DNA of 64,000 nt. It comes from Ptiloglossa arizonensis (lineage: Eukaryota; Arthropoda; Insecta; Hymenoptera; Colletidae). The stretch covers positions 496,001 to 560,000 of the forward strand of contig NW_027478717.1 of the NCBI RefSeq assembly GCF_051014685.1, written 5' to 3'. Shown here piece by piece: positions 23,431-35,380 of this stretch. A model generated the notes under the pieces. It saw nothing but the letters and a program-made list of their open reading frames with translations, was not told the DNA's origin and did no database searches. The position numbers were made by a program, and so were the translations under genes. Every line of letters begins with the position of its first letter. Within the stretch, counting starts at the first letter, position 1.

Positions 23431-25100
23431 CAATCCGTTCGCGAGATATGGGAGTTTGAAACCAAGAAATGGTTGAGAAGACAAAAAATTTTTCGCAATT
23501 CTGCTGCTCCAAACGCTTAACCAGAATGGCCTATGGAAAAAATACACATACCGTTGTAATCGGGCGAGTTTCTACTTTCAGATGCTACAGGAATTTTTGG
23601 GTTAGGTCAATCTGTTCGCGAGATATGAGAGTTTGAAGCCAAGAAATGGTTGAGAAGGCAAAACATTTTTCGCAATTCTGCTGCTCCAAACGCTTAACCA
23701 GAATGGCCTAGGGAAAAAATACGCATATCGCTATAATCGGGCGAGTTTCTACTTTCAGACGCAGCAGGAATTTTTGGGTTTGGTCAATCCGTTCGCGAGA
23801 TATGGGACTTTGAAGCTAAGAAATGGTTGAGAAGGCAACAAATTCTTCGCAATTCTGCTGCTCCAAACGCTTAACCAGAATGGGCTAGGGAAAAAATACA
23901 GTAACGGTTGTAATCGGGCGAGTTTCTACTTTCACACGCAACAGGAATTTTTGGGTTAGGTCAATCCGTCCGCGAGATATGGGAATTTGAAGCCAAGAAA
24001 TGGTTGAGAAGACAAAAAATTTTTCGCAATTCTGCTGCTCCAAACGCTTAACCAGAATGGCCTATAGAAAAAATACACATACCGCTGTAATCGGGCGAGT
24101 TTCTACTTTCAGATGCAACAGGAATTTTTGGGTTAGGTCAATCCGTTCGCGAGATATGGGAGTTTGAAGCCAAGAAATGGTTGAGAAGACAAAAAATTTT
24201 TCGCAATTCTGCTGCTCCAAACGCTTAACCAGAATGGCCTATGGAAAAAATACACATACCGCTGTAATCGGGCGAGTTTCTACTTTCAGATGCAACAGGA
24301 ATTTTTGGGTTAGTTCAATCCGTTCGCGAGATATGGGATTTTGAAGCTAAGAAATGGTTAAGAAGGCAACAAATTTTTCGCACTTCTGCTGCTCCAAACG
24401 CTTAACCAGAATGGCATAGGGAGAAAATACACATACCGTTGTAATCGGGCGAGTTTCTACTTTCAGACGCAACAGGAATTTTTGGGTTAGGTCAATCCGT
24501 TCGCGAGATATGGGAGTTTGAAGCCAAGATATGGTTGAGAAGGCATACAATTTTTGGTAATTCTGCTGATACAAACGCTTAACCAGAATGCCCTAGGGAA
24601 AAAATATACATACCGCTGTAGTCGGGCGAGTTTATACTTTCAGATGCAATAGGAATTTTTGGGTTAGGTCCATCCGTTCGCTAGATATGGCAGTTTGAAG
24701 CCAAGAAATGGTTGAGAAGGCAAAAAATTTATCGCAATTCTGCTGCTCCAAACGCTTAACCAGAATGGCCTAGGGAAAAAATACACATACCGCTGTAATC
24801 GGGCGAGTTTCTACTTTCAGATGCAACAGGAATTTTTGGGTTAGGTCAATCCGTTCGCGAGATATGTGAGTTTGAAGCCAAGAAATGGTTGAGAAGACAA
24901 AAAATTTTTCGCAATTCTGCTGCTCCAAACGCTTAACCAGAATGGCCTATGGAAAAAATACACATACCGCTGTAATCGGGCGAGTTTCTACTTTCAGATG
25001 CAACAGGAATTTTTGGGTTAGTTCAATCCGTTCGCGAGATATGGGATTTTGAAGCTAAGAAATGGTTAAGAAGGCAACAAATTTTTCGCACTTCTGCTGC
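22092..25100. repeat. 24-mer duplication, copy 1
   Basis: This stretch matches 26340-29170 at 4,248 bp (24 x 177) up to ~23570, then at 4,071 bp (23 x 177). It includes the third 7-mer marker and the start of the 4-mer HOR. Copy 1 retains a monomer with GATGCTACAGG, CAATCTGTTCGC and GATATGAGAG (23580-23635) that copy 2 lacks. Confidence 0.85.
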
Positions 25101-26150
25101 TCCAATCGCTTAACCAGAATGGCCTAAGGGAAAAATACACGTACCGTTGTAATCGGGCGAGTTTCTACTTTCAGATGCAATAGGAATTTTTGGGTTACGT
25201 CAATCCGTTCGCGAGATTTGGGAGTTTGAAGCTAAGAAATGGTTGAGAAGACAACAAATTTTTCGCAATTCTGCTGCTCCAAACGCTTAACCAGAATGGC
25301 CTAGGGAAAAAATACACATACCGCTGTAATCGGGCGAGTTTCTACTTTCAGATGCAATAGGAATTTTTGGGTTAGGTCAATCCGTTCGCGAGATATGGGA
25401 GTTTGAAGCCAAGAAATGGTTGAGAAGGCAAAAAATTTTTCGCAATTCTGCTGCTCCAAACGCTTAACCAGAATGGCCTAGGGAAAAAATACACATACCG
25501 CTGTAATCGGGCGAGTTTCTACTTTCAGATGCAACAGGAATTTTTGGGTTAGGTCAATCCGTTCGCGAGATATGGGAGTTTGAAGCCAAGAAATGGTTGA
25601 GAAGACAAAAAATTTTTCGCAATTCTGCTGCTCCAAACGCTTAACCAGAATGGCCTATGGAAAAAATACACATACCGCTGTAATCGGGCGAGTTTCTACT
25701 TTCAGATGCAACAGGAATTTTTGGGTTAGTTCAATCCGTTCGCGAGATATGGGATTTTGAAGCTAAGAAATGGTTAAGAAGGCAACAAATTTTTCGCACT
25801 TCTGCTGCTCCAATCGCTTAACCAGAATGGCCTAAGGGAAAAATACACGTACCGTTGTAATCGGGCGAGTTTCTACTTTCAGATGCAATAGGAATTTTTG
25901 GGTTACGTCAATCCGTTCGCGAGATTTGGGAGTTTGAAGCTAAGAAATGGTTGAGAAGACAACAAATTTTTCGCAATTCTGCTGCTCCAAACGCTTAACC
26001 AGAATGGCCTAGGGAAAAAATACACATACCGCTGTAATCGGGCGAGTTTCTACTTTCAGATGCAATAGGAATTTTTGGGTTAGGTCAATCCGTTCGCGAG
26101 ATATGGGAGTTTGAAGCCAAGAAATGGTTGAGAAGGCAAAAAATTTTTCG
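24731..26150. repeat. 4-mer HOR, two copies (708 bp)
   Basis: Two 708-bp units follow each other at ~24731 and ~25439. Each contains the GAAGACAAAAAATT monomer, a GTTAGTTC/GGGATTTTGAAGC monomer, a CTAAGGG/GTTACGTC/GAGATTTGGG monomer and a CTAGGG/GATGCAATAGG monomer. The only clear difference I noticed is GATATGTGAG at ~24861. Confidence 0.85.
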
Positions 26151-26339
26151 CACTTCTGCTGCTCCAAACGCTTAACCAGAATGGCCTAGGGAAGAAATAC
26201 GCATATCGTTATAATCGGGCGAGTTTCTACTTTCAGACGCAGCAGGAATTTTTGGGTTTGTTCAAACCGTTCGCGAGATATGGGACTTTGAAGCTAAGAA
26301 ATGGTTGAGAAGACAACAAATTTTTCGCAATTCTGCTGC

Positions 26340-29170
26340 TCCAAACGCTTAACCAGAATGGGCTAGGGAAAAAATACACGTACCGTTGTAATCGTGCGAG
26401 TTTCTACTTTCACACGCAACAGGAATTTTTGGGTTAGGTCAACCCGTTCGCGAGATATGGGAGTTTGAAGCCAAGATATGGTTGAGAAGGCATACAATTT
26501 TTGGTAATTCTGCTGATCCAAACGCTTAACCAGAATGCCCTAGGGAAAAAATATACATACCGCTGTAGTCGGGCGAGTTTATACTTTCAGATGCAATAGG
26601 AATTTTTGCGTTAGGTCCATCCGTTCGCTAGATATGGCAGTTTGAAGCCAAGAAATGGTTGAGAAGGCAAAAAATTTTTCGCAATTCTGCTGCTCCAAAC
26701 GCTTAACCAGAATGGCCTAGGGAAAAAATACACATACCGTTGTAATCGGGCGAGTTTCTCTTATCAGATGCAATAGGAATTTTTGGGTTAGGTCAATCCG
26801 TTCGCGAGATATGGGAGATTGAAGCTAAGAAATGGTTAAGAAGGCAACAAATTTTTCGCACTTCTGCTGCTCCAAACGCTTGACCAGAATGGCCTAGGGA
26901 AAAAATACACATACCGTTGTAATCGGGCGTGTTTCTACTTTCAGACGCAACAGGAATTTTTGGGTTAGGTCAATCCGTTCGCGAGATATGGGAGTTTGAA
27001 GCCAAGAAATGGTTGAGAAGGCAAAAAATTGTTCGCTATTCTGCTGCTTCAAACGCTTGACCAGAATGGCCTAGGGAAAAAATACACATACCGTTGTAAT
27101 CGGGCGAGTTTCTTCTTTCAGATGCAACAGGAAAATTTGGGTTAGGTCAATCCGTTCGCGAGATATGGGAGTTTGAAGCCAAGAAATGGTTGAGAAGGCA
27201 AAAAATTATACGCTATTCTGCTGCTTCAAACGCTTAACCAGAATGGCCTATGGACAAAATACACATACCGTTGTAATCGGGCGAGTTTCTACTTTCAGAT
27301 GCAACAGGAATTTTTGGGTTAGGTCAATCCGTTCGCGAGATATGGGAGTTTGAAGACAAGAAATGGTTGAGAAGGCAAAAAATTTTTCGCAATTCTGCTG
27401 CTCCAAACGCTTAACCAGAATGGCCTAGGGAAAAAATACACATACCGTTGTAATCGAGCGAGTTTCTACTTTCAGATGCAATAGGAATTTTTGGGTTACG
27501 TCAATCCGTTCGCGAGATTTGGGAGTTTGAAGCTAAGAAATGGTTGAGAAGACAACAAATTTTTCGCAATTCTGCTGCTCCAAACGCTTAACCAGAATGG
27601 GCTAGGGAAAAAATACACGTACCGTTGTAATCGGGCGAGTTTCTACTTTCACACGCAACAGGAATTTTTGGGTTAGGTCAATCCGTTCGCGAGATATGGG
27701 AGTTTGAAACCAAGAAATGGTTGAGAAGACAAAAAATTTTTCGCAATTCTGCTGCTCCAAACGCTTAACCAGAATGGCCTATGGAAAAAATACACATACC
27801 GTTGTAATCGGGCGAGTTTCTACTTTCAGACGCAACAGGAATTTTTGGGTTTGGTCAATCCGTTCGCGAGATATGGGACTTTGAAGCTAAGAAATGGTTG
27901 AGAAGACAACAAATTTTTCGCAATTCTGCTGCTCCAAACGCTTAACCAGAATGGGCTAGGGAAAAAATACAGTAACAGTTGTAATCGGGCGAGTTTCTAC
28001 TTTCACACGCAAGAGGAATTTTTGGGTTAGGTCAATCCGTCCGCGAGATATGGGAATTTGAAGCCAAGAAATGGTTGAGAAGACAAAAAATTTTTCGCAA
28101 TTCTGCTGCTCCAAACGCTTAACCAGAATGGCCTATAGAAAAAATACACATACCGCTGTAATCGGGCGAGTTTCTACTTTCAGATGCAACAGGAATTTTT
28201 GGGTTAGGTCAATCCGTTCGCGAGATATGGGAGTTTGAAGCCAAGAAATGGTTGAGAAGACAAAAAATTTTTCGCAATTCTGCTGCTCCAAACGCTTAAC
28301 CAGAATGGCCTATGGAAAAAATACACATGCCGCTGTAATCGGGCGAGTTTCTACTTTCAGATGCAACAGGAATTTTTGGGTTAGTTCAATCCGTTCGCGA
28401 GATATGGGATTTTGAAGCTAAGAAATGGTTAAGAAGGCAACAAATTTTTCGCACTTCTGCTGCTCCAAACGCTTAACCAGAATGGCATAGGGAGAAAATA
28501 CACATACCGTTGTAATCGGGCGAGTTTCTACTTTCAGACGCAACAGGAATTTTTGGGTTAGGTCAATCCGTTCGCGAGATATGGGAGTTTGAAGCCAAGA
28601 TATGGTTGAGAAGGCATACAATTTTTGGTAATTCTGCTGATACAAACGCTTAACCAGAATGCCCTAGGGAAAAAATATACATACCGCTGTAGTCGGGCGA
28701 GTTTATACTTTCAGATGCAATAGGAATTTTTGGGTTAGGTCCATCCGTTCGCTAGATATGGCAGTTTGAAGCCAAGATATGGTTGAGAAGGCAAAAAATT
28801 TATCGCAATTCTGCTGCTCCAAACGCTTAACCAGAATGGCCTAGGGAAAAAATACACATACCGCTGTAATCGGGCGAGTTTCTACTTTCAGATGCAACAG
28901 GAATTTTTGGGTTAGGTCAATCCGTTCGCGAGATATGGGAGTTTGAAGCCAAGAAATGGTTGAGAAGACAAAAAATTTTTCGCAATTCTGCTGCTCCAAA
29001 CGCTTAACCAGAATGGCCTATGGAAAAAATACACATACCGCTGTAATCGGGCGAGTTTCTAATTTCAGATGCAACAGGAATTTTTGGGTTAGTTCAATCC
29101 GTTCGCGAGATATGGGATTTTGAAGCTAAGAAATGGTTAAGAAGGCAACAAATTTTTCGCACTTCTGCTG
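26340..29170. repeat. 24-mer duplication, copy 2 (one monomer shorter)
   Basis: This is the copy of 22092-25100, carrying the CTATGGACAAAATAC marker at 27248. It lost one monomer at ~27820-27850, where a hybrid GACGCAACAGG/GGGTTTGGTC monomer replaces two monomers of copy 1. Private changes here include TTGCGTTAGG (26607), CTCTTATCAG (26758) and GGGAGATTGAAGC (26815). Confidence 0.85.
27808..27855. other. One-monomer deletion junction in 24-mer copy 2
   Basis: A CTATGG/CATACCGTTG monomer start is joined to a GGGTTTGGTC/GGGACTTTG monomer end, with GACGCAACAGG between them. Copy 1 has two full monomers here (23530-23820). The offset falls from 4,248 to 4,071 bp. Confidence 0.8.
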
Positions 29171-30972
29171 CTCCAAACGCTTAACCAGACTGGCATAGGG
29201 AGAAAATACACATACCGTTGTAATCGGGCGAGTTTCTACTTTCAGACGCAACAGGAATTTTTGGGTTAGGTCAATCCGTTCGCGAGATATGGGAGTTTGA
29301 AGCCAAGATATGGTTGAGAAGGCATACAATTTTTGGTAATTCTGCTGATACAAACGCTTAACCAGAATGCCCTAGGGAAAAAATATACATACCGCTGTAG
29401 TCGGGCGAGTTTATACTTTCAGATGCAATAGGAATTTTTGGGTTAGGTCCATCCGTTCGCTAGATATGGCAGTTTGAAGCCAAGAAATGGTTGAGAAGGC
29501 AAAAAATTTATCGCAATTCTGCTGCTCCAAACGCTTAACCAGAATGGCCTAGGGAAAAAATTCACATACCGCTGTAATCGGGCGAGTTTCTACTTTCAGA
29601 TGCAACAGGAATTTTTGGGTTAGGTCAATCCGTTCGCGAGATATGGGAGTTTGAAGCCAAGAAATGGTTGAGAAGACAAAAAATTTTAAGCAATTCTGCT
29701 GCTCCAAACGCTTAACCAGAATGGCCTATGGAAAAAATACACATACCGCTGTAATCGGGCGAGTTTCTACTTTCAGATGCAACAGGAATTTTTGGGTTAG
29801 TTCAATCCGTTCGCGAGATATGGGATCTTGAAGCTAAGAAATGGTTAAGAAGGCAACAAATTTTTCGCACTTCTGCTGCTCCAAACGCTTAACCAGAATG
29901 GCATAGGGAGAAAATACACATACCGTTGTAATCGGGCGAGTTTCTACTTTCAGACGCAACAGGAATTTTTGGGTTAGGTCAATCCGTTCGCGAGATATGG
30001 GAGTTTGAAGCCAAGATATGGTTGAGAAGGCATACAAGTTTTGGTAATTCTGCTGATACAAACGCTTAACCAGAATGCCCTAGGGAAAAAATATACATAC
30101 CGCTGTAGTCGGGCGAGTTTATACTTTCAGATGCAATAGGAATTTTTGGGTTAGGTCCATCCGTTCGCTAGATATGGGAATTTGAAGCCAAGAAATGGTT
30201 GAGAAGACAAAAAATTTTTCGCAATTCTGCTGCTCCAAACGCTTAACCAGAATGGCCTATAGAAAAAATACACATACCGCTGTAATCGGGCGAGTTTCTA
30301 CTTTCAGATGCAACAGGAATTTTTGGGTTAGGTCAATCCGTTCGCGAGATATGGGAGTTTGAAGCCAAGAAATGGTTGAAAACACAAAAAATTTTTCGCA
30401 ATTCTGCTGCTCCAAACGCTTAACCAGAATGGCCTATGGAAAAAATACACATACCGCTGTAATCGGGCGAGTTTCTACTTTCAGATGCAACAGGAATTTT
30501 TGGGTTAGTTCAATCCGTTCGCGAGATATGGGATTTTGAAGCTAAGAATTGGTTAAGAAGGCAACAAATTTTTCGCACTTCTGCTGCTCCAAACGCTTAA
30601 CCAGAATGGCATAGGGAGAAAATACACATACCGTTGTAATCGGGCGAGTTTCTACTTTCAGACGCAACAGGAATTTTTGGGTTAGGTCAATCCGTTCGCG
30701 AGATATGGGAGTTTGAAGCCAAGATATGGTTGAGAAGGCATACAATTTTTGGTAATTCTGCTGATACAAACGCTTAACCAGAATGCCCTAGGGAAAAAAT
30801 ATACATACCGCTGTAGTCGGGCGAGTTTATACTTTCAGATGCAATAGGAATTTTTGGGTTAGGTCCATCCGTTCGCTAGATATGGCAGTTTGAAGCCAAG
30901 AAATGGTTGAGAAGGCAAAAAATTTATCGCAATTCTGCTGCTCCAAACGCTTAACCAGAATGGCCTAGGGAA
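28141..30972. repeat. 4-mer HOR, four tandem copies (708 bp each)
   Basis: Four units begin at about 28141, 28849, 29557 and 30265 and fill 2,832 bp, exactly 4 x 708. Within each unit: GGGATTTTGAAGC with GGTTAAGAAGGCAACAAATT; GGCATAGGG then AAGATATGG with CATACAATTTTTGG and GATACAAACGC; TATACATACCGCTGTAGTC with CTAGATATGGCAG; and a GAAGACAAAAAATT monomer. Unit-specific changes are TCTAATTTCAG (29058), CAGACTGGC (29185), TTTTAAGC (29685), GGGATCTTG (29823), CAAGTTTTGG (30035) and TTGAAAACAC (30377). The run ends in the TTTCTATTATCAG monomer. Confidence 0.92.
30174..30265. other. Replacement patch in 4-mer unit 3
   Basis: The CTAGATATGG monomer switches to GGGAATTTGAAGCC, GAAGACAAAAAATT and CCTATAGAAAAAATAC. 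In units 1 and 2 that position has GGCAGTTTGAAGCC, GGCAAAAAATTTATCGC and CCTAGGG. The replacing alleles are those found at 28050-28140, just left of the HOR run. The unit length stays 708 bp. Confidence 0.72.
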
Positions 30973-31380
30973 AAAATACACATACCGTTGTAATCGGGCG
31001 AGTTTCTATTATCAGATGCAATAGGAATTTTTGGGTTAGGTCAATCCGTTCGCGAGATATGGGAGTTTGAAGCTAAGAAATGGTTAAGAAGGCAACAAAT
31101 TTTTCGCACTTCTGCTGCTCCAAACGCTTGACCAGAATGGCCTAGGGAAAAAATACACATACCGTTGTAATCGGGCGTGTTTCTACTTTCAGACGCAACA
31201 GGAATTTTTGGGTTAGGTCAATCCGTTCGCGAGATATGGGAGTTTGAAGCCAAGAAATGGTTGAGAAGGCAAAAAATTGTTCGCTATTCTGCTGCTTCAA
31301 ACGCTTGACCAGAATGGCCTAGGGAAAAAATACACATACCGTTGTAATCGGGCGAGTTTCTTCTTTCAGATGCAATAGGA
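30973..31380. repeat. TTATCAG / GTGTTTCTAC / TTGTTCGC monomers after the 4-mer HOR
   Basis: This is the same monomer order as at ~22490-22860 and ~26740-27110 in the 7-mer HOR region: TTTCTATTATCAG, then GGCGTGTTTCTAC, then AATTGTTCGCTATTC with TTCAAACGCTTGACC. It is the last occurrence in the window of the TTGTTCGC subtype and so marks the right end of that monomer family. Confidence 0.8.
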
Positions 31381-32730
31381 AAATTTGGATTAGGTCAATC
31401 CGTTCGCGAGATATGGGAGTTTGAAGCCAAGAAATGGTTGAGAAGGCAAAAAATTATACGCTATTCTCCTGCTTCAAACGCTTAACCAGAATGGCCTAGG
31501 GAAAAAATACACATACCGTTGTAATCGGGCGAGTTTCTTCTTTCAGATGCAATAGGAATTTTTGGCTTAGGTCAATCCGTTCGCGAGATATGGGAGTTTG
31601 AAGCTAAGATATGGTAAAGAAGACAACAAATTGGTCGCACTACTGCTGCTCCAACCGCTTAACTAGAATGGCCTAGGGAAAAAATACACATACCGTTGTA
31701 ATCGGGCGAGTTTCTACTTTCAGACGCAACAGGAACTTTTGGGTTAGGTCAATCCGTTCGCGTGATATGGGAGTTTGAAGCCAAGAAATGGTTTAGAAGG
31801 CAAAAAATTTTTCGCAATTCTGCTGCTCCAAACGCTTAACCAGAATGGCCTAGGGAAAAAATACACATACTGTTGTAATCGGCGAGTTTCTACTTTCAGG
31901 TGCAACAGGAATTTTTGGGTTAGTTCAATCCGTTCGCGAGATATGGGATTTTGAAGCTAAGAAATGGTTAAGAAGGCAACAAATTTTTCGCACTTCTGCT
32001 GCTCCAAACGCTTAACCAGAATGGCATAGGGAGAAAATACACATACCGTTGTAATCGGGCGAGTTTCTACTTTCAGACGCAACAGGAATTTTTGGGTTAG
32101 GTCAATCCGTTCGCGAGATATGGGAGTTTGAAGCCAAGATATGGTTGAGAAGGCATACAATTTTTGGTAATTCTGCTGATACAAACGCTTAACCAGAATG
32201 CCCTAGGGAAAAAATATACATACCGCTGTAGTCGGGCGAGTTTATACTTTCAGATGCAATAGGAATTTTTGGGTTAGGTCCATCCGTTCGCTAGATATGG
32301 CAGTTTGAAGCCAAGAAATGGTTGAGAAGGCAAAAAATTTATCGCAATTCTGCTGCTCCAAAACGCTTAACCAGAATGGCCTAGGGAAAAAATACACATA
32401 CCGCTGTAATCGGGCGAGTTTCTACTTTCAGATGCAACAGGAATTTTTGGGTTAGGTCAATCCGTTCGCGAGATATGGGAGTTTGAAGCCAAGAAATGGT
32501 TGAGAAGACAAAAAAATTTTTCGCAATTCTGCTGCTCCAAACGCTTAACCAGAATGGCCTATGGAAAAAATACACATATACCGCTGTAATCGGGCGAATA
32601 CTTTCAGATGCAACAGGAATTTTTGGGTTAGGTCAATCCGTTCGCGATATATGGGAGTTTGAAGCCAAGAAATGGTTGAGAAGGCAAAAAATTTTTCGCA
32701 CTTCTGCTGCTCCAATCGCTTAACCAGAAT
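31381..32730. repeat. Transition zone: divergent, indel-bearing monomers
   Basis: Private substitutions are dense here: TTTGGATTAGG (31384), TATTCTCCTGC (31462), TTTGGCTTAGG (31562), ATGGTAAAGAAG (31611), AATTGGTCGCACTACTGC (31630), CCAACCGC (31652) and CGCGTGATATGG (31759). Between 32350 and 32610 there are several indels: CCAAAACGC (+A), an A-tract with one extra A at ~32513, ACACATATACCG (+AT), and GGGCGAATACTTTCAG, four bases shorter than the usual GGGCGAGTTTCTACTTTCAG. The monomers remain recognisable and in the same orientation. Confidence 0.82.
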
Positions 32731-33729
32731 GGCCTAAGGGAAAAATACACGTACCGTTGTAATCGGGCGAGTTTCTACTTTCAGATGCAATAGGAATTTT
32801 TGGGTTACGTCAATCCGTTCGCGAGATTTGGGAGTTTGAAGCTAAGAAATGGTTGAGAAGACAACAAATTTTTCGCAATTCTGCTGCTCCAAACGCTTAA
32901 CCAGAATGGCCTAGGGAAAAAATACACATACCGCTGTAATCGGGCGAGTTTCTACTTTCAGATGCAATAGGAATTTTTGGGTTAGGTCAATCCGTTCGCG
33001 AGATATGGGACTTTGGAGCCAAGAAATGGTTGAGAAGGCAAAAAATTTTTGCAATTCCGCTGCTCCAAACGCTTAACCAGAATGGCCTAGGGAAAAAATA
33101 CACATACTGTTGTAATCGGCGAGTTTCTACATTCAGTTGCAACAGGAATTTTTGGGTTAGGTCAATCCGTCCGCGAGATATGGGAGTTTGAAACCAAGAA
33201 ATGGTTTAGAAGACAAAACATTTTTCGCAATTCTGCTGCTCCAAACGCTTAACCAGAATGGCCTAGGGAAAAAATACGCATATCGCTATAATCGGGCGAG
33301 TTTCTACTTTCAGACGCAGCAGGAATTTTTGGGTTTGGTCAATCCGTTCGCGAGATATGGGACTTTGAAGCTAAGAAATGGTTGAGAAGACAACAAATTT
33401 TTCGCAATTCTGCTGCTCCAAACGCTTAACCAGAATGGGCTAGGGAAAAAATACACGTACCGTTGTAATCGGGCGAGTTTCTACTTTCACACGCAACAGG
33501 AATTTTTGGGTTATGTCAATCCGTCCGCGAGATATGGGAGTTTGAAGCCAAGAAATGGTTGAGAAGACAAGAAATTTTTCGCAATTCTGCTGCTCCAAAC
33601 GCTTAACCAGAATGGCCTATGGAAAAAATACACATACCGCTGTAATCGGGCGAGTTTCTACTTTCAGATGCAACAGGAATTTTTGGGTTAGGTCAATCCG
33701 TTCGCGAGATATGGGAGTTTGAAGCCAAG
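32731..33729. repeat. Monomers opening the right-hand domain
   Basis: These are ordinary 177-bp monomers, with the first appearance of the ATTTTTGCAATTCCGCTGC variant (33046), which recurs often to the right. A stretch at ~33160-33480 resembles 18480-18780 of the left domain, with the same CATATCGCTATAATCGGG and GACGCAGCAGG markers. Confidence 0.7.
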
Positions 33730-34689
33730 AAATGGTTGGGAAGACAAAAAATTTTTCGCAATTCTGCTGCTCCAAACGCTTAACCAGAATGGCCTATGGA
33801 AAAAATACACATACCGTTGTAATCGGGCGAGTTTCTACTTTCAGATGCAACAGGAATTTTTGGGTTAGGTCAATCCGTTCGCGAGATATGGGAGTTTGAA
33901 GCCAAGAAATGGTTGAGAAGGCAAAAAATTTTTCGCAATTCTGCTGCTCCAAACGCTTAACCAGAATGGCCTAGGGAAAAAATACACATACCGCTGTAAT
34001 CGGGCGAGTTTCTACTTTCAGATGCAACAGGAATTTTTGGGTTAGGTCAATCCGTTCGCGAGATATGGGAGTTTGAAGCCAAGAAATGGTTGAGAAGGCA
34101 AAAAATTTTTCGCAATTCTGCTGCTCCAAACCCTTAACCAGAATTGCCTAGGGAAAAAATACACATACCGCTGTAATCGGGCGAGTTTCTACTTTCAGAT
34201 GCAATAGGAATTTTTGGGATGTGGTCAATCCGTTCGCGAGATATGGGAGTTTGAAGCCAAGAAATGGTTGAGAAGGCAAAAGATTTTTCGCAATTCTGCT
34301 GCTCCAAACGCTTAACCAGAATGGCTTTGGGAAAAAATACGCATATCGTTATAATCGTGCGAGTTTCTACTTTCAGACGCAACAGGAATTTTTGGGTTAG
34401 GTCCATCCGTTCGCTAGATATGGCAGTTTGAAGCCAAGAAATGGTTGAGAAGGCAAAAAATTTTTCGCAATTCTGCTGCTCCAAACGCTTAACCAGAATG
34501 GCCTAGGGAAAAAATACACATACCGTTGTAATCGGGCGAGTTTCTACTTTCAGACGCATCAGGAACTTTTGGGTTAGGTCAATCCGTTCGCGATATATGG
34601 GAGTTTGAAGCCAAGAAATGGTTGAGAAGGCAAAAAATTTTTCGCAATTCTGCTGCTCCAAACGCTTAACCAGAATTGCCTAGGGAAAA
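33730..34689. repeat. 9-monomer-offset block, copy 1 (offset 1,594 bp)
   Basis: This block matches 35324-36283. It shares AAACCCTTAACCAGAATTGC (34129), GGGATGTGGTCAATCC (one base longer than GGGTTAGGTCAATCC), GGCTTTGGG (34323) and ATCGTGCGAG (34354). GACGCATCAGG at 34554 differs from GACGCAACAGG in the other copy. Confidence 0.84.
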
Positions 34690-35380
34690 AATACACGTAC
34701 CGTTGTAATCGGGCGAGTTTCTACTTTCACACGCAACAGGAATTTTTGGGTTAGGTCAATCCGTCCGCGAGATATGGGAGTTTGAAGCCAAGGAATGGTT
34801 GAGAAGACAAAAAATTTTTCGCAATTCTGCTGCTCCAAACGCTTAACCAGAATGGCCTAGGGAAAAAATACACACACCGTTGTAATCGAGCGAGTTTCTA
34901 CTTTCAGATGCAATAGGAATTTTTGGGTTAGGTCAATCCGTTCGCGAGATATGGGAGTTTGAAGCCAAGAAATGGTTGAGAAGGCAAAAAATTTTTCGCA
35001 CTTCTGCTGCTCCAAACGCTTAACCAGAATGGCCTAGGGAAAAAATACGCATATCGTTATAATCGGGCGAGTTTCTACTTTCAGACGCAGCAGGAATTTT
35101 TGGGTTTGGTCAATCCGTTCGCGAGATATGGGACTTTGAAGCTAAGAAATGGTTGAGAAGACAACAAATTTTTCGCAATTCTGCTGCTCCAAACGCTTAA
35201 CCAGAATGGGCTAGGGAAAAAATACACGTACCGTTGTAATCGGGCGAGTTTCTAATTTCACACGCAACAGGAATTTTTGGGTTAGGTCAATCCGTCCGCG
35301 AGATATGGGAGTTTGAAACCAAGAAATGGTTGAGAAGACAAAAAATTTTTCGCAATTCTGCTGCTCCAAACGCTTAACCA
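34690..35380. repeat. 12-monomer-offset block, copy 1 (offset 2,125 bp)
   Basis: This block matches 36815-37505. The rare AAGGAATGGTTGAG (34790 and 36915), ACACACCGTTG with ATCGAGCGAG, and TTTCTAATTTCACACGC variants occur in both copies in the same order. Confidence 0.82.

Noticed and set aside
31555..31700. Possible foreign insertion in the divergent monomer with AATTGGTCGCACTACTGC
   Set aside because: It keeps monomer length, order of landmarks and orientation. Substitutions alone explain it, so it is a divergent monomer and not an insertion.
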